This document shows, in pieces, positions 1 to 14,625 of a stretch of 64,000 nucleotides of DNA. The notes beneath the pieces were generated by a model. The model did no database searches. It saw only the letters and a program-made list of their open reading frames with translations, and was not told the origin of the DNA. The DNA is taken from the NCBI GenBank assembly GCA_026168455.1, contig CM047427.1:15529505-15593504 (forward strand), in the 5' to 3' direction. Positions within the stretch are counted from its first letter, which is position 1. Every line of letters starts with the position of its first letter. A program made the translations under genes and the position numbers. Source of the DNA: Theocolax elegans. Taxonomy: Eukaryota > Arthropoda > Insecta > Hymenoptera > Cerocephalidae.

Positions 1-3000
1 AAATAAGCTTTAAGCAATTTTTTAATCATTCTTAATTCGCACTAATTTACGAAAAAAAAATGTACTTTATACCTAAAGACCTTCACTTTCCTCGTTGTAC
101 AATAATATAATAATATATTACTTTACGATATAAATGTAAACAATCAAAATATTCAAGTAGTACAAGTAAAATGTCTACATTTACTTATAAACATTTGCTG
201 TAATAAAAAAAATCGTTTTAAACGAAGTACGTGCAATACCGTGCATTAGTCATAAGGAAAAAATGACGATTAATCGAAAGAAAAAAAAAGGAAAAATTTG
301 CGTTTATAGAAAATTGTACATCAGGTATTACAATTGCTCGAAATTATAAGACGACGACTACATTAACTATATCGCATAAACACATAAGGCACGCCTTACG
401 CTTTACGACTGACAAGGACCTTGTAAAGAATTCCTAAGACATATATGCGAAACTATAGACACCGGAGCAATTCGCTTTACGACCAAAGGCTGTTGGTCAA
501 ATTTTAACAAAATAAAAAAGAATAAGTACTTTGATATGTGCTTTTGTAGATGCTTCATTTTTCTAATGTTCACAATTTCATCTCTTATCAGTAGTGTTAT
601 AAAACGGAATCAGAATTTAAGTACTTATAAGTCTTTTTATGCTTAAATTAAAGCTATATTTTTTATTACGAAACATTATACTTTTTTATATAGTATTATT
701 ATTTAATCGTAATAATGATTTGCATTAATTTTTAAATCCTCCTTTTTATACACATTTATAAGCATTATATATGAAATATTAATACGCGTATATATGCGCG
801 CGTTCGTAAAAGAATGTTTCGCGTCAATAGTAAAGTAATAGCTTTGTTTATTATTTCGCATATATATTCAATTTGTTTATAAATTCTTCATAAATTATTT
901 TAACTTTAGTATGCTAAGATGATCCAGAAATATAATTAAGTTACTTTTGTAATAAAAATATGCGTATTATTACTTCAAGGCGTAGCTTCATCGTATTCTA
1001 CTTAATTTTATTTAAAATAATTGTATATATATATACATATAAATTCCCACGTTTAGTGAAACGCACGTTTGAAATTTATCGTACTTCGAATGCTTTAAAT
1101 GCAATAATAATAAACTTTTTTTATATATCAGTTGTAACAACTGTTACATCAGGATAATTTTTATTACGTACTTTGAATTTCCTCTTTCCCGTCGTGAGAA
1201 ATAATAATAAAAGAGAATATATATATGACTAAAATATAATAACTTGCTTGTTATTAGCATTGTATAATCATGGTAATCCATATTGAGTAATCGAGTTATC
1301 AATTTTATAATAAAATAAAGCGTATAAGTGTGTGTGTGTGTGTATGAAAAAAATGTTAAGTAAATTCAGTAAAATTTTTTATTGAGAACTCATGCGTATA
1401 AGTATTGAAAAATATTGATAACAACATCAGAGAGCTTATTTAAATGCACGCTGCTGTTTTTAAATACATATACTCAAAATTATATATTTTGTTTAAGTTC
1501 TGCACGATTGGTTGCCACAGCGTTTATAAACATTTGAAACCTATAATTTGGTCTAGAAGTTTGAAATTTACCTTTTATATACAAATTTTAAGTATTTTTG
1601 CGAATATCATTAAATTATGTTTATATTTAATTGTGAAAATTCAACGATTTTGCCCATAATAAATGCTAATTTTAAAATATGATCTTTCGTATATACTGGT
1701 ATAATGTTGACTTTGGCGTACAGTAAAGTTTTGATAAACCAACTTAGGTTTAAACATATTTTTTAAAAAAAATCAAGTTACAGTATTTTAAAATTCTAAA
1801 TTACAATTAAAAATAATAAAAAATTGGTCTTATACAATATTTTAGTGCATTTTAACTGAAGCATATTTGTATGCCAATTCGGCATGACTATTCGTCAATA
1901 TTTCGAAAACTTTTATAATTTCGTAAAAAGCTCTTTAAAAAATATTTTGAAATTTTAATGAAATAAACAGCCTTTGCTTGGCATCAAATCAGCAATTCTG
2001 AGATTGTAAAAATTTTTTTTTAAAAAGTATGATTATAAAATTTATAAAACCAATAATTATTGCAATGTAAATTTAGTAATTTCAATAAAATATTTAAAAA
2101 ATATTTGTTTCAAACTAATAAACATTTTGCAATTTCAATTACTTTATCTTTTTTAAAAAAATTGAATAAAGTAACTTACGAGAGTAAGTTAAATTAACCG
2201 AAATTTTCAACAAATTTTTTAAGCGTTTAGCAATTTTTACTCGATTTTTCTTTCAATTTACAAATTTGAACTTATAAAAGTATAAAAAAAATTTTATTAA
2301 AACTTTGTCATATAATTTAAATAATTTTTTGAATAATCTCAACAAATGTATATACATGTACTGCAACTGCACATGCAATGAATAATCTAAACACTAAACA
2401 GTCCGAACCACCGAATTCTTGGCATTATTCTTTAAAATAAAAAATTCGCGATGAAACTTGCGAATCGCACAAGGTTCCCTCTATTTAGTATAATCACATT
2501 CGCTTTACACCTACTTAAGTGAATGCAAGCTATAGCAAACAAAATATAAGTGCCTCGTTTCCATATAAATAATTGGGTTTATCCTAAATAATTGCTTTTG
2601 ATAATGGTTGGAAGAAGCAGCAGCGTAAGTGGCGCGGCACGCGGACCGTAGAGGAGCTCGGAGCTCGCGCGCGTCGCGTAGCCCCTCTAGGTAAAACCCA
2701 GTAAGTTCATGGAAGTACAGTCGTGACTGGTGAGAGTGGTGAGTCGGTGCATCTGTACGAAGCTCGATGCGATCGCGAGTACAGGTGTACCCGCCGCGCA
2801 CGCGACTCGGGCGTGTGTGTGTGCCTGTGTGTGAGTGTCCGTGTGTTTGTAATGTATAAAATACTTAAGTACAAAACCCGAGTAGTAGGTATAAGATTTT
2901 AAAGTATATATACATTTGTACATAGTGTTAATAGATCGCGTTAAGTAGCTAGTGTTGAAAGAAAAAAAAAAAACGGAACCGATCGACGAGATGAAGAGCA

Positions 3001-5864
3001 AATTAAATTGGATAACATTGTTACTCTGATCGTCGTCATCATCATTATCATCATCATAATCATCGGTGTTATGCATTATTACGGCAAATACGAATGACGA
3101 ATACTACTGATCGATAAGAAGACTAAGCGACTATGATTGGAAACTGTCTTGTCCTCGTTCATCGTCATCCTTCGTGATTTTATAAAAAAAAACTCAAACA
3201 AAAGAAACTCGAGGTTTGGTTAGTTTGCTCATGTGCGTTTAACATTTATCCATACGCGCGTAATATAGCTATATAGTGCACCTTCTCTTTTTCCCACTGT
3301 ATGTATACGTTATATTAGTACGTTACGCTCGTTCGGCTTGGCAGTTGGCACACAAGCACACTCTCTAGTCACCAACTCACCACGACCACAGTCGACAGTC
3401 GACACAGAGAAGCGGGCCGCGGGCGGTTGGTTTCTCCCTCCTGACTCCTCCCGATTCCCGTCACCCGTCACCCGTGTGCAATACTATTTGTATGTGTATG
3501 TGTTGCGTTTGCGTGTCTTTGTCACACCTCCTCCTTGGTTAGTTTATGCTTGTACATATGTATATATAGGTACTTATAGTTTTCCTCGCAGGCTCGCAAT
3601 CGTTGTTCGTCGGTTAACCCCTACTTCTCTCCTCTCTCGTTTTATTCGTTTTGATCGTGTATCATAAGTATTTGTGTACGTATATTATAGATATAGATAT
3701 TTCGTCTTGTCTAATCGTACATAAATTGCGTGTGAACGTATATATATATAGATATACAGCTGCGAGGGTATTGTCGTCCCTCCTTGTAGAATGTTCGAAA
3801 GAGAGAGGAACGCTCGGGATCGGGAATGACTATATGGTTATGTTGTGCTTGTGCCTTCGCTCAGTCACTCTCTTGCGCTGTTACGTAGACACGTACATAG
3901 CCAAGAGACGGACGGACGGACGGACGGACGGTTGGTTGCCCGTTGCACTCGCCGTCGTTGTCCCTCTCATTCTATAGCGTATGTGTCGGTTAGTTTGCAT
4001 TGTAACCAGTGACGAACCCACCAATTTTAGACACGTACATACTGCAGAGTGCAGAGTGCAGACGGAGGGAAAGACACGAGAGAGAAAGAGAGATTTAACG
4101 TTAAGTCGTCAAGTTATCGATGCGTGTTATTACTAAAAAATGCATAAATTAAGGCTACCCGTCAAGGTCGAATTGCCTTCTACACTGACAAGGTAATGAC
4201 AGGAGAGCCTCATTTTTGTTATTTTGACTTAGAACCGCGCACCGTCTACTCCCTGCGTTTTCAGTTTTCACCAACACGCGCATAACACACCCACATATAT
4301 ATCTACACACTTTCGCACGCAAATATATACGTACACGCCTCTACGGACTTGTGTGTCTCTCTCTACACCTGAACTCGATAACGCAATGACGTCTTTATCG
4401 AGTTGCACGCACTTATTTCCTAACATTTTATTACTTTTTTTCTCTCCTTCATTTTCGTACTCCTCTTTTTTGTATATATATATACATCTATGCGCACTTG
4501 GGAATTGTTTATGTTTTTATACGTGTCTCTCTCGTTGTACCTGTCAAACGCTCGAGTTTCTCCGGCTCGAAAATGCTCTTAATACTTATTGTCAATTGCT
4601 TTCTTACTCAATGTTGGTTCTTCCTTCATTCTGTACTTTCCCTCGCTATCGTTACATTTCATTTTCTCTATCCTGCCTTTTTGGTATTACATCCAAAAAC
4701 CTATTGCTGCGCAGCCTATGCGTTGTTTATTTGCATTGTAACCTTTGTGAAATCACAGGACAAACTCGAGTGTCGATTGTTGGATGTGCTCTGTCAAATT
4801 TAGGAGTTAGACCAAAGCGTGCAACCAAAATGTCTAGTAGATTCAACAAAACTCGGATGTAGGAGAATTACATGTACCAATTGTGATTATTTCCATTGAA
4901 ATATTTCAAGAAAGAAAATATATCCGAGAGCACATTGCCTTGTAACAGAATATTAATATGAGTTTCAAAACATGCCAACGTACAATGTCTTGCTACGCCG
5001 GCTAGTGTCAACAATTATCTTATGCACCACATTAATATTTAAGTGGTTGACACTCAAACTTTTTACACGGCATGCGGTTGCTTGTCAACCTGTAGCAGGA
5101 GAGTAAGTAATGGCACGCAGACTTTGTTCTAGTAGCTTCTCAGATGTCACGCAGTCAAGTTTCTTATCTCTTGTTCGGGTCATCGAATCAACCAGACGTT
5201 ATTTCTTGTTTGAAAATTATTTAAATTTTTAGGCACATCCTTGCTTCCCAAGTGCTGTTCGGTTTTTTCAAATTATGACTCATCATTTTTTAGCACTGTT
5301 TGCTATAAACTTCTATGTTTAGTTAAAATAATGAGTAGTACATTTCATTATCATAATTATAATAGATACATTGTGTTTATTATTTTCTTTTTAGTGTAAA
5401 TTATTAATTACATTTTTTATTTGATAATACATATATTATTGGGTTTTGCAATCAATGTTATTTTTTTTATAATTTTATCTCAATAATATAATATATAAAT
5501 AAAAAAGACCATTTAAAATAAATTAAGTTTTTGAAATGGACACTTCACTGCAACTGTAAAGGTCCAATTAATTAAGAAAGTGATGTAACTCAACTTTACC
5601 CATCTTCAATTATCTATGAATCATTGAATCACTTTTTCCTTGTTTTGTAGTTTATTCAAACACAGGGAATTCAAAGATACATTCATGTGATTTAAATAAA
5701 ATAGAATATCTTTCTATAAATTATAAATCTATTAAAATTTTATTTTATAAAAATATTAAATTATTAACTCGGTTGCTAATGGTTCCAAGAAGCTATTGTC
5801 AGTTTTTTTAGTATTCAATGCAAGGAATAAGCAAAAACAATAACGGAATATTTTTTTCATTTAG
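1..5864. other. Upstream and 5'-untranslated region of the sphingomyelin synthase gene
   Basis: I see no convincing coding exon here. 1-2580 is plain AT-rich sequence with a short GT run near 1329-1343. Base composition rises at 2590-2830 and again at 3330-4110. Those GC-richer patches resemble insect promoter or noncoding first-exon DNA and are the best candidates for the start of the plus-strand gene that follows. 4160-5860 is again AT-rich. A splice acceptor (polypyrimidine tract then AG at 5863-5864) sits directly before the start codon, so at least one noncoding 5' exon must lie upstream; I cannot place it. Several open frames of 100-170 codons occur but have low-complexity, Tyr/Ser/Leu-rich translations with no family resemblance. 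Confidence 0.5.
3904..3931. repeat. GACG tetranucleotide microsatellite
   Basis: Six or so consecutive copies of a GGAC/GACG unit lie in the GC-richer putative 5' region upstream of the sphingomyelin synthase gene. It is a simple sequence repeat with no coding role seen. Confidence 0.8.
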
Positions 5865-5865
5865 A

Positions 5866-7373
5866 ATGGTATTGGATCCTAAAGCCACAACTTTGCACAG
5901 TGACTACGGAAGTTTCGATAAGCCACTGGGTGGAGAAGACGGGCACGAAAGAGATATAGAAGCTGCCGTTGATGGCACCAGTAGTGGAATGGCGCAATCC
6001 AGTGATGTTTACCAACGTCAACCTTTGCTTCCTGGTGCACCAATTAAAGCTAAAGACAAATGGAGTGGAGTTGGATCCAGTTCAGATTATTACGAGGATG
6101 AGGAAGATGATAAGATAGATGGTCTTGGTCATGCACGACATCCAGGAATACCAAATGGATCTGGAAGTGGCATTATTAAAATTGATATACCAGCTCCACT
6201 TAGGGAAGAACCTCGATTTCCGAAAGAAAAATGGAAAACTTTTCTTGGTTAGTGTTTTCTTTATTGTGTTTATCTGTATATAATGAAAAAAACCTCAGTT
6301 ATGTTAACTAATTATTTACAGCATTCCTATTTATGGTCGTAAATTTCATATTGACCACTGCTTCCCTTGCAATGGTTCATGAGCGAGTACCTGATCGCAA
6401 CACGTATGGTCCTCTCCCGGATGTGGTTCTTGATAATATTAGTGCTCAAGATTGGGCTCTTAGTGTATCTGAAATTTTAATTATGATTATGTCTAATTCT
6501 GCTATGATCTTCATAATTTTCCATAAACACAGGTAATGTGATACTCAATTACCGAATATAATAAATTTGCGTTTTGATAATGAATATTAATTTAATGACT
6601 AATGCCCAGGTTCATTGTGGTAAGACGATTATTCCTGTTAATGGGGTTATTATATATGATGAGGAGCATTACAATGTATGTCACTGTTCTTCCGATGGCT
6701 AGTAAAACTTACTACTGTAGCCCAAAAGCAAATAACACAAGTCCTCTTCTTGTAACAAAGCGAGTTCTTCAACTTATTTCTGGATTTGGATTGTCAATCA
6801 ATGGCAAGCACACTTATTGCGGAGATTACATCTATAGTGGACATACTGTTGTGCTTGTACTTAGTTATCTGATTATCAAAGAATGTACGAGTATACCTGA
6901 TTTTTTTTACTTATTAATAATTTTAATTAATATAATGTAACTTAATTTTCATAATTTTAGATTCTCCAAAGAAATGTTATCCAGTCCATTGGCTTGCAGG
7001 GATATCATCATTCGTCGGAGTGATTATGGTATTGATTTCCCATGGACATTATACTGTGGACGTTATCATAGCGTATTACATTACCACTCGGTTATGGTAT
7101 ATTTATCACACAATGGCAAACAATGCACAACTAAAAGTAATTTATTTTTTGTTAAAGTATAATAAAATTATGTAGAAAAATGAAAGAAAATATTGATTCA
7201 AATATTGTTATTTACAGCAACGCGGGCCCAACAACTTCTTAGCTCGACTCTGGTGGTTCCCGTTGTTTAGATATTTTGAGAAAAACGTGAGCGGTACTGT
7301 ACCACGGCATTACGAGTGGCCTCTCCCTTGGCCTCGAAGATTGCTTGCCAAGCATCCCAATAGAGACAGTTAA
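5866..7373 (+). CDS. Sphingomyelin synthase family protein (phosphatidylcholine:ceramide phosphotransferase-like)
   Basis: Five coding exons join without any frame break: 5865-6247 (ATG at 5866), 6322-6532, 6610-6884, 6961-7136 and 7218-7373 (TAA), all with GT-AG introns, giving 399 residues. The first ~120 residues are hydrophilic and acidic; the rest is a multi-pass membrane domain. All four family signatures are visible: the PLPD block near the first membrane span, the RSxTxxVTxLP block with its Cys, CGDYIYSGHT at residues 268-277, and HYTVD at 319-323. The catalytic His276, His319 and Asp323 keep the 43- and 4-residue spacings of the human SMS1 triad (from memory). The family transfers a phospho-head group from a phospholipid to ceramide at Golgi or plasma membrane. 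No SAM domain is present, arguing against the SMSr branch. Whether the product is sphingomyelin or ceramide phosphoethanolamine, the main insect sphingolipid, cannot be read here. An in-frame ATG at 5818 lies before the acceptor and is excluded. Confidence 0.93.
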
Positions 7374-10300
7374 TATCTGTTTGAGCTTCGTAAAGGAGCC
7401 TACGTTTCCACCGTGATATTTGATGTACATACTTACTTAGGCTTATGATATGAAGATTTTTTAGGTGAGAAATGTCTGCAATGTAGAACATCTCACCAAA
7501 CGATAAAGCTACAACGTGAGCAAAATCTTCAAGACACAAAAATTCAGTTGGAGCCTGAACGAAAGTCGAAGAATTCCTCAACCCACTGTGCTCGACCAAC
7601 CGTTGTATCAAACGGTTCTGTTGTTTTATCATTTTGTGACTCTTTCCTTGGTTTTGATACGATGTTTACAGTGGTAGAAGTAGAGAAAATCTTACATAAA
7701 ATGTATATATCAATTTTCAATGAATTGGTGAGGTGAACTGTCATTAGCCATTAATGGATAAAATTAGAAATTTATTCAAGTTTATCATTGTAGTGTCTTC
7801 AGCAAAATATGCATTGTGATATTTTTTATGTGAGGAGAAGCTCACCTTCCACTTTAATCGACTCTTGCAATTCGTCTATTCATTCGTAATTCGAGCACCT
7901 CGATATGACTTTATATTATCGTAAAAAGAAAAACCAAATGATTTGCGCAAGATTTACTTTACTATTGAAAATTACCTCATCCTGTAGTTTCGCTCTTAAT
8001 TGTCTATATTGTAGTTTCATTGTGTAGTAAGTTACAGAACTGAAATGATTGGAGTTATATGAAATACGCAATGATTTATTGTAAATAGAAGTATTAGATT
8101 CTGCGATTTCATGGGACCAATCACATTTGGTCGCAGAGTCTACTCTCGCACTTGGTGAAAAAAATCAACAACACTTTCTTTGGAATTACTTTCTCATACG
8201 AAAGAATTGTAATGAATATTGAATAATTTGTTTCGCGTGTTGCACATGCGCGCGTGTTTATAAATAATGTTAGTGATACAAAATGTTGCGCAAAATCAAT
8301 CCTTCGACTGAGAATATTTAAATACTTTCTTTGTTCCTCAAAGTAAAACTTACTTCAAAAATTGATCCAACAGTTGTAGTTTAATTTTCTTTGTAATCGA
8401 GACAAAAATAATTATACAAAATTAAGCAATAGAATAATGGAAAGTACGTAGTTCTGTTTTGGTGTGTAAAAATGAATTTTTACAGTAAGTTTTTCTATGA
8501 GTGTAACATACTTTTCTGTAGAAAATTGCGTATTAACAATAAAAGTGTTCTCGCTTTTTTAAAAATTACAATCGGTTATATATACTAATTACATTAGATT
8601 ATTGTAAAAAAACTCAAATAATATTTCTTTGATAACTAGAAATAAAAAAAATTGATCGAAGGTATGCTTTTTGGCTCTTCGATAAATCATTTTCAAAGTA
8701 ATAATAATAAAATAAATAAACTGAACTTTCTAGCACGAAAGCTATGTGAAATATGTCGTCGTGAATAATTGTACAAAAAAAGTAATTGAAGCTACATTGT
8801 TTTTTAATTTAAACATCGTCGATGTATATGAATCTAACTATTCTTGCCTTTATCATCAACGATTGAGGATAATAGAAAATAAGAAACACAGAATAAACAA
8901 GAGGAGAAAGACGATAAGAATTACATGCAAGAGCGCGTGGAACAACAAGTATTGTATCATTCGATAAAGATGGAAATTGACGTTACGGAGGATCGACCCA
9001 AAATATCAGTCGATTAATGCGTTCTGCGATTAAACGATTGACGCATTTCTCTCCAAGTGGAAACATACGCTTAGACTAGTAAATCTACATTTCCGTTTTT
9101 CTGTTGATATTGACGTCGCGAAAAAAAGATAAATAAAAAAATATGTTACGAAGCTGGCCTGTGCAATGAGTAAAGTGAAATATTTTTTCGGTACGTCGAT
9201 AAACTGTTAAATCATGCTCGGCAGGACACTTGCAATACTAGAAATGAAAATTATGCGTGAGCGAGAGAAATAGTTAGATAGTTATAATGAGAGTGCGAGT
9301 AAAAAAGAATGAAGTGAACTAAGTTATATAAATGTATAGTTGATTAATTTAAACAGTTGAAATGCAATTAGATTCTAAGTGAATGTTATGCAAAGACTGT
9401 GAATATTTGCGTCGTTTGCAAATGTAAAAAGCTAATCTAGAACGATTAAATGACACATCGTGCGTGATGTGCGCTTGTGTGCATTAACTTATATATGTAT
9501 ATTCACAAAATATATTTATACATGTTGCACACACATACGTTGACACCGTTGTTTCTATACGGGAAAGAGCTTTATTGCTGTGCAACAGCGATCGGCACTT
9601 TATATTAGTTATCAATGTGACTGAAGTTTATTTTATCCTGCTATACTAAGCAAATTGTTTTCGAACGTCAAATTTTCTTCTTCACCGTCAGCTCAATTTT
9701 TTTAATTATCTTTTGTTACCACAAGCGATTAAAAATATCGCAAAACTAAAATAGCTTAATAATGTAACTTAGTCACATACCGTTTGTTTGTTTTTGTATA
9801 TTAATTAAGTGTCCGTTGCTGTTTTAATGTATAAGAAAAATGCAAAGAATTTAAGATTAAATAAATAAGTAGAGCGCGCTTGGTCGCGTTTTATGTGCAT
9901 ACAAAACAACAATCTATGTACATATATATTTTTTTTCGTGTAGATATTTTTTGGTAAAATTGTTATAACGACGATCGTGCGAGCAAAACTAATATAGTTG
10001 AAAAAAAAGTCCGCGTATCTTTTGTAAACGTAAATGGGTTTAAGAGGGCTTAAATGTTATACTATATAATGCATATAATAGATCTGCAAAAGCGAATCAA
10101 AATTTTTGTTATACTATTGTATATTTTTCATTGACCGTACGTAAAAAAACGGTAACCCTCATGCACGATCAATGATATACAAAAAGTGTGCTTGATTAGT
10201 CTGTACATAATATATATATATATAAATACGATGACTGTAAGCTATAATTGTCAATGCTAATGTAATATATACACGTATCTGTATATGTGTATATATATTT

Positions 10301-13300
10301 AATTTATACATATACACGTACATGTATATCAAATTTACAAAATATATATACATATTTTTTTCTAATTCTTTTTAATTTCATTACTTGCACTGTCTATGTG
10401 AAAAGAAAAAAATATAATTGCGATTCCTAATGGAAGCCGAGTAAAATAATATTGATCTATATAGTTAATAAAACTTTCTATCCATTTGAATGTTTAGTAA
10501 AAAGAGGTATATACGTACATATATATATATACATATATATCGTAAAATGTTGAAGCTTTTAAATAAATCTATCGGTGTATTACCATTTTTTTATACGCAA
10601 CTATTTTGCTCTATATTGTGTTTAAACGTAGAGAATTTTATTACAATATAAATAAGGAAAACCGAAGACTTCAGTAAAAGGTAAAAGAAACGTAAATTAC
10701 TTGTATGTTGTATCTGCCAGTTGTGAGTTCAAATTTGCAGCCATATTTGAATGACAAAGTATGAAAGAAAAGAATTTTAATAAACGAGATGATGATGAAA
10801 AAAATTCATGTTATTATCGACACTCGGCTTTCCGTATTATATTTTTTGAATAAAAAATGCGTACATTAATGCGATCACTTAGCGGACACGAACGACGTAA
10901 AATACCATTCTTACTTTATACTTCTATACAACGTATTTATAATATTTATTATCTATTTTATTTTTGGTCGATCTGAAACGCGGTCATATTGTAATATATA
11001 TGTATACGTATATATGCATATCGTTTACAATATACCGAGAGGAATTGTCATTAATCAAAGACGATTTCATTTATTGATACATCCTGAAACTGCGGAATTC
11101 AATGTTAATAGTATCACTCACACGCAGACGTTGAACAATTGTCGAGAGCTCAAAAAAGTTAAAACAAATTCATGTCATATAGTTCAAGATTTTATCATTC
11201 GTGCGAAAATTTTAATTCGTCTAGTTATATATATATATACATATATACACACATAGATACGTACATTTATACATTTTTCAAAAAAAAAAAAAAAAACGTA
11301 ATAATAAACCGACTGTACTTTTTTTCTCCCATGTCGTTATCAAACAATAAATTAAGCGGCAACGAATACCGATGAACGATTCTGTATATTTTAGTTATAT
11401 TATAGTTAGCATTACACACGCAGTTGTGGTTCTTTATTTTGAATTTTTTTAATAAAAAGTAAAATATAATTGATTGAGCGTTTATTAAATAATCTTTACG
11501 GAGGATGGAAATAGTTTGAATAAATCTTATTAAAAAAGTATTTCGTCAGGTACGAGAATGTAAATTACAAATAATTTATTGTTAAAAGTTGTTATTAGAA
11601 AAAAGTTTGTTTTATTCTATATATAAAGAACGATTAATGTAATTTGAATGTAGGATAAAGGAAAATTAAAGTGCATTAACGGTTGAATAATACGTTTACG
11701 ATGAAATTCTATATTGCACGTAATTATTTACAAAATGCAGTAAATATCGGTGATAGAACGGTACAATGTTTACTCGTAAGTAGAAAGTACAAATTAATGC
11801 GATATAATCAATTGTGAAAGAATTTTTAGAAAAACAATAAATAAACTTTTCCATCTTCTTGAAGATGAGAATAGAAACATTTAAAGTAAGGTTTGCCACA
11901 ACTGCGAAACAAAAATTCTTTCCCGAGACTACAATAAACGACAACAAACATTCTAAACGTGATTCTTCTCTATTTCTAAATACAGTAATAGATATACAGT
12001 CTCGTATAAATACTTAACAAAAATTAAGGAAAAAGAGATACTATAAAAGGATTTCGTATTGCTACTCTATTTTTATTCGTACCCAAGAGTCTCTTCCGGA
12101 TCCTCAAAATAATAAGTAAATAAATAAAGAGATTAAAGAAAGAAAATATTCAATGTTAAATAAATAAAAGATAAATTCGCTTAAACTTTGCTATAAAATC
12201 GTATATACTATATAGAGAGAGCGAAAACGTTTGTACGATAGAAGCTGCATTGTGAATGAAACTAAAATAAAGGGGGAAAAAAAGAAGATAAACATTTTAA
12301 CACTATATAGTTTTTTGTAATAGCGATGCAGTGATTTTACGAGACAATGTGAATAATCGCTTTGTACCTTTGAAAGGTGAATCTATGATACGACGAGTAC
12401 GAGAGAGATATTATATATATATACATATAGTACGTTTCGATGAGAGTGTGAAAGATTAAAGAGTGAAATTTAAAAGAAAAATAAACAAAACAAATATATT
12501 GCTTATTATTCTCTTCGTTTAATGAAGTTATTACAGACGTATGTGGTTACAAACGATGAAGCGCGAATTTATCGTTTTGAAAGATATGTATGTTACCTAC
12601 GCACCTCGTAAATGCTATGGTGAATCTGTTCGAGAAAATAAAAACGTTATACTTTCACATGAAAACTTTGTATTCTATTATTTTAATTAATCGTAACTCC
12701 TTTCAATTTGCATACATATTATGATAATCAACCTATTTTGACCCATTAGTAACAGTCAGGTACGTCACCCCTCTTTATGGAAATGTTTCTTCAGTAGTAC
12801 TTTATTTACTTTTAACAATAAACTTTATTTTTTTATTTTTTTAATTAGTTGATGAAACACTTCTTTTGACCTAGTCCGTACCTGTTATATAGATTTAATA
12901 TTTTAACTTTTAGAAGACGGGGAAATTTCCATAAATCTTCACCAATCTACTCAAAATAAATGTCCCACTTGACAGGTGGTAGACATTTCTACAGTCTCCG
13001 CTTTTTACAGATTGAATGTTATTTGTGTCGATAAAAACAGATAGCGAAAATTCGACCCCGACATTCTATAAAAAATAGTGAATTTTCAATTATACAAAAG
13101 AGACGTTTTTCATCAAAATATTAATAAATTAATAATTTTCGGGTCGTACAAAAAAATATTTTTGTAATTTTAAGCGAAACGTTTCGATCATTATACAGTC
13201 TTTTTAAGCAATTCATATCAAAATAATGTACCTAAATTGATTTTGTTTACTCATCGAATTATGAAGAATATATAGCTAGTAACGGGGTGTCGGACTCAGA

Positions 13301-14617
13301 AAATGGTCATTTTTTACTCTTTTTATAAATAAATTTTTCCAGATTTTTAAATCGAAAATTTGATAACGATGTTTGGGTTGAAAATTTATGCCTTTTTTGA
13401 CTAATAATTGCTGACCAAAAATTGTTTACTCAATTATCATTAACAAACATTTTTTTTTCTTGAAAAATCAAAACGTCAAGCCATTCCTTATATTTTAAGC
13501 TATTTATATGAATTTTTTAAGATTTTTAATTCAATATTTTAGATATAATTGGTGAAGGCTTTCTTCATTATTCAAAGTACATATTTCGAAGTGATAAAGA
13601 ATTCAAAGCATTCTAGTGTAACAATCAACACAACACAAGAGCAACGTCACAATTTTATCAGTTGTTTATAAATATTATACATTTAATTGGAGTGATAACT
13701 TGAAAAAAAACGTTAATCGATATCAAATTTATTATTAGAATACAGGGTATATTGAACTGTTTATTAGCAATATTGTTTATTATTTATAATTATAAGGAAA
13801 ATAAATTAATAAATCCAAGTCACGTAATCACTATATACTTTTTATATGTAGAAGTGTTTATTAGAACGAGGAGTAGTTTTAATTATTTTAAGATTAATCT
13901 TTTATAATCATTGTCCAAAAACATTTATGTAAATATACTTAAATATTGCATTCATAAAAAAATTTGAAATTCTAATAAATTTTAATATAATATAATTAAA
14001 GAATATATATAATGCATTTTTCTTTTCCTTTAAAATTTAAGTACAAAATTATGGATGATTTCTTGTTAAAATAAATATCTTCTTGTATTATTGGTGTTTT
14101 ATGATTTGGACAATGGTAAACAAAATTTCAACGATTTATCGACGATAGGTTTTGTCCGCCTCGTCAGGCATATTTCAAAATTCTTAAGCCACCTTAGTCA
14201 TATTGTTACTCTTGTACGTGTCAGTTTGATGCTTAACAACCATCTTCCAGATCGCAAAATAGAGACTGATAATCTGTAACATGGATGATGAAATTATTAA
14301 TTTCATTAAGTATCTTTTTACTTACTGCATTTTTAATTGTTATAATAAAAACAAGTTCAAATTTAAATCGATCTCCGACTACTTTCAAACTATCAAAATG
14401 AAATAATTTCAAGCATTGCAAACCTCTCGATCAAAACATGACGTTTTAGGCTATAAAAATAAACTTAAACAAATTTTTGGTTTAATCATCACAAAATTTT
14501 TATTTATATCAGTATATCAGTTAACAATCAGTCAAATACATAGAAAAATGCTCACATAAAGTGCAATTATACTTTGTTCAAATAAAAACACGCAAAAGCT
14601 AAAAAATTTAAAAAAAA
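7374..14617. other. AT-rich 3'-UTR and intergenic region
   Basis: No coding exon is supported over these 7.2 kb. The first part must hold the 3' UTR of the sphingomyelin synthase gene; many AATAAA-like strings occur, so its end cannot be fixed. TA and poly-A runs are frequent (for example 10205-10225, 11226-11245 and 11280-11297). ORFs of 60-120 codons are AT-driven and resemble nothing I know. The last ~170 bases are the likely promoter and 5' UTR of the next gene. Confidence 0.6.
14452..14459 (+). promoter_or_regulatory. Candidate TATA box of the modular gene
   Basis: TATAAAAA lies 166 bases before the proposed start codon at 14618, which would leave a 5' UTR of roughly 130 bases. The call rests on motif and position only. 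In such AT-rich DNA a chance match is quite possible. Confidence 0.3.
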
Positions 14618-14625
14618 ATGGAAGT
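14618..14625 (+). CDS. Proposed 8-base first coding exon of the modular gene
   Basis: ATGGAAGT is followed at once by a consensus donor (GTAAGT). The next exon begins after an acceptor at 14701. Joining them gives M-E-V and then an in-frame Ser/Lys-rich stretch leading into the first module. The reading frame is open upstream of the internal ATG at 14769. The WNNF sequence there matches the equivalent position before module C (REWNNF), so coding must start upstream of 14769. Confidence 0.5.

Noticed and set aside
4353..4862. 169-codon plus-strand ORF upstream of the sphingomyelin synthase gene
   Set aside because: Translation is Ser/Leu/Cys/Tyr-rich with no domain; overlapping frames are equally open; no start or splice context.
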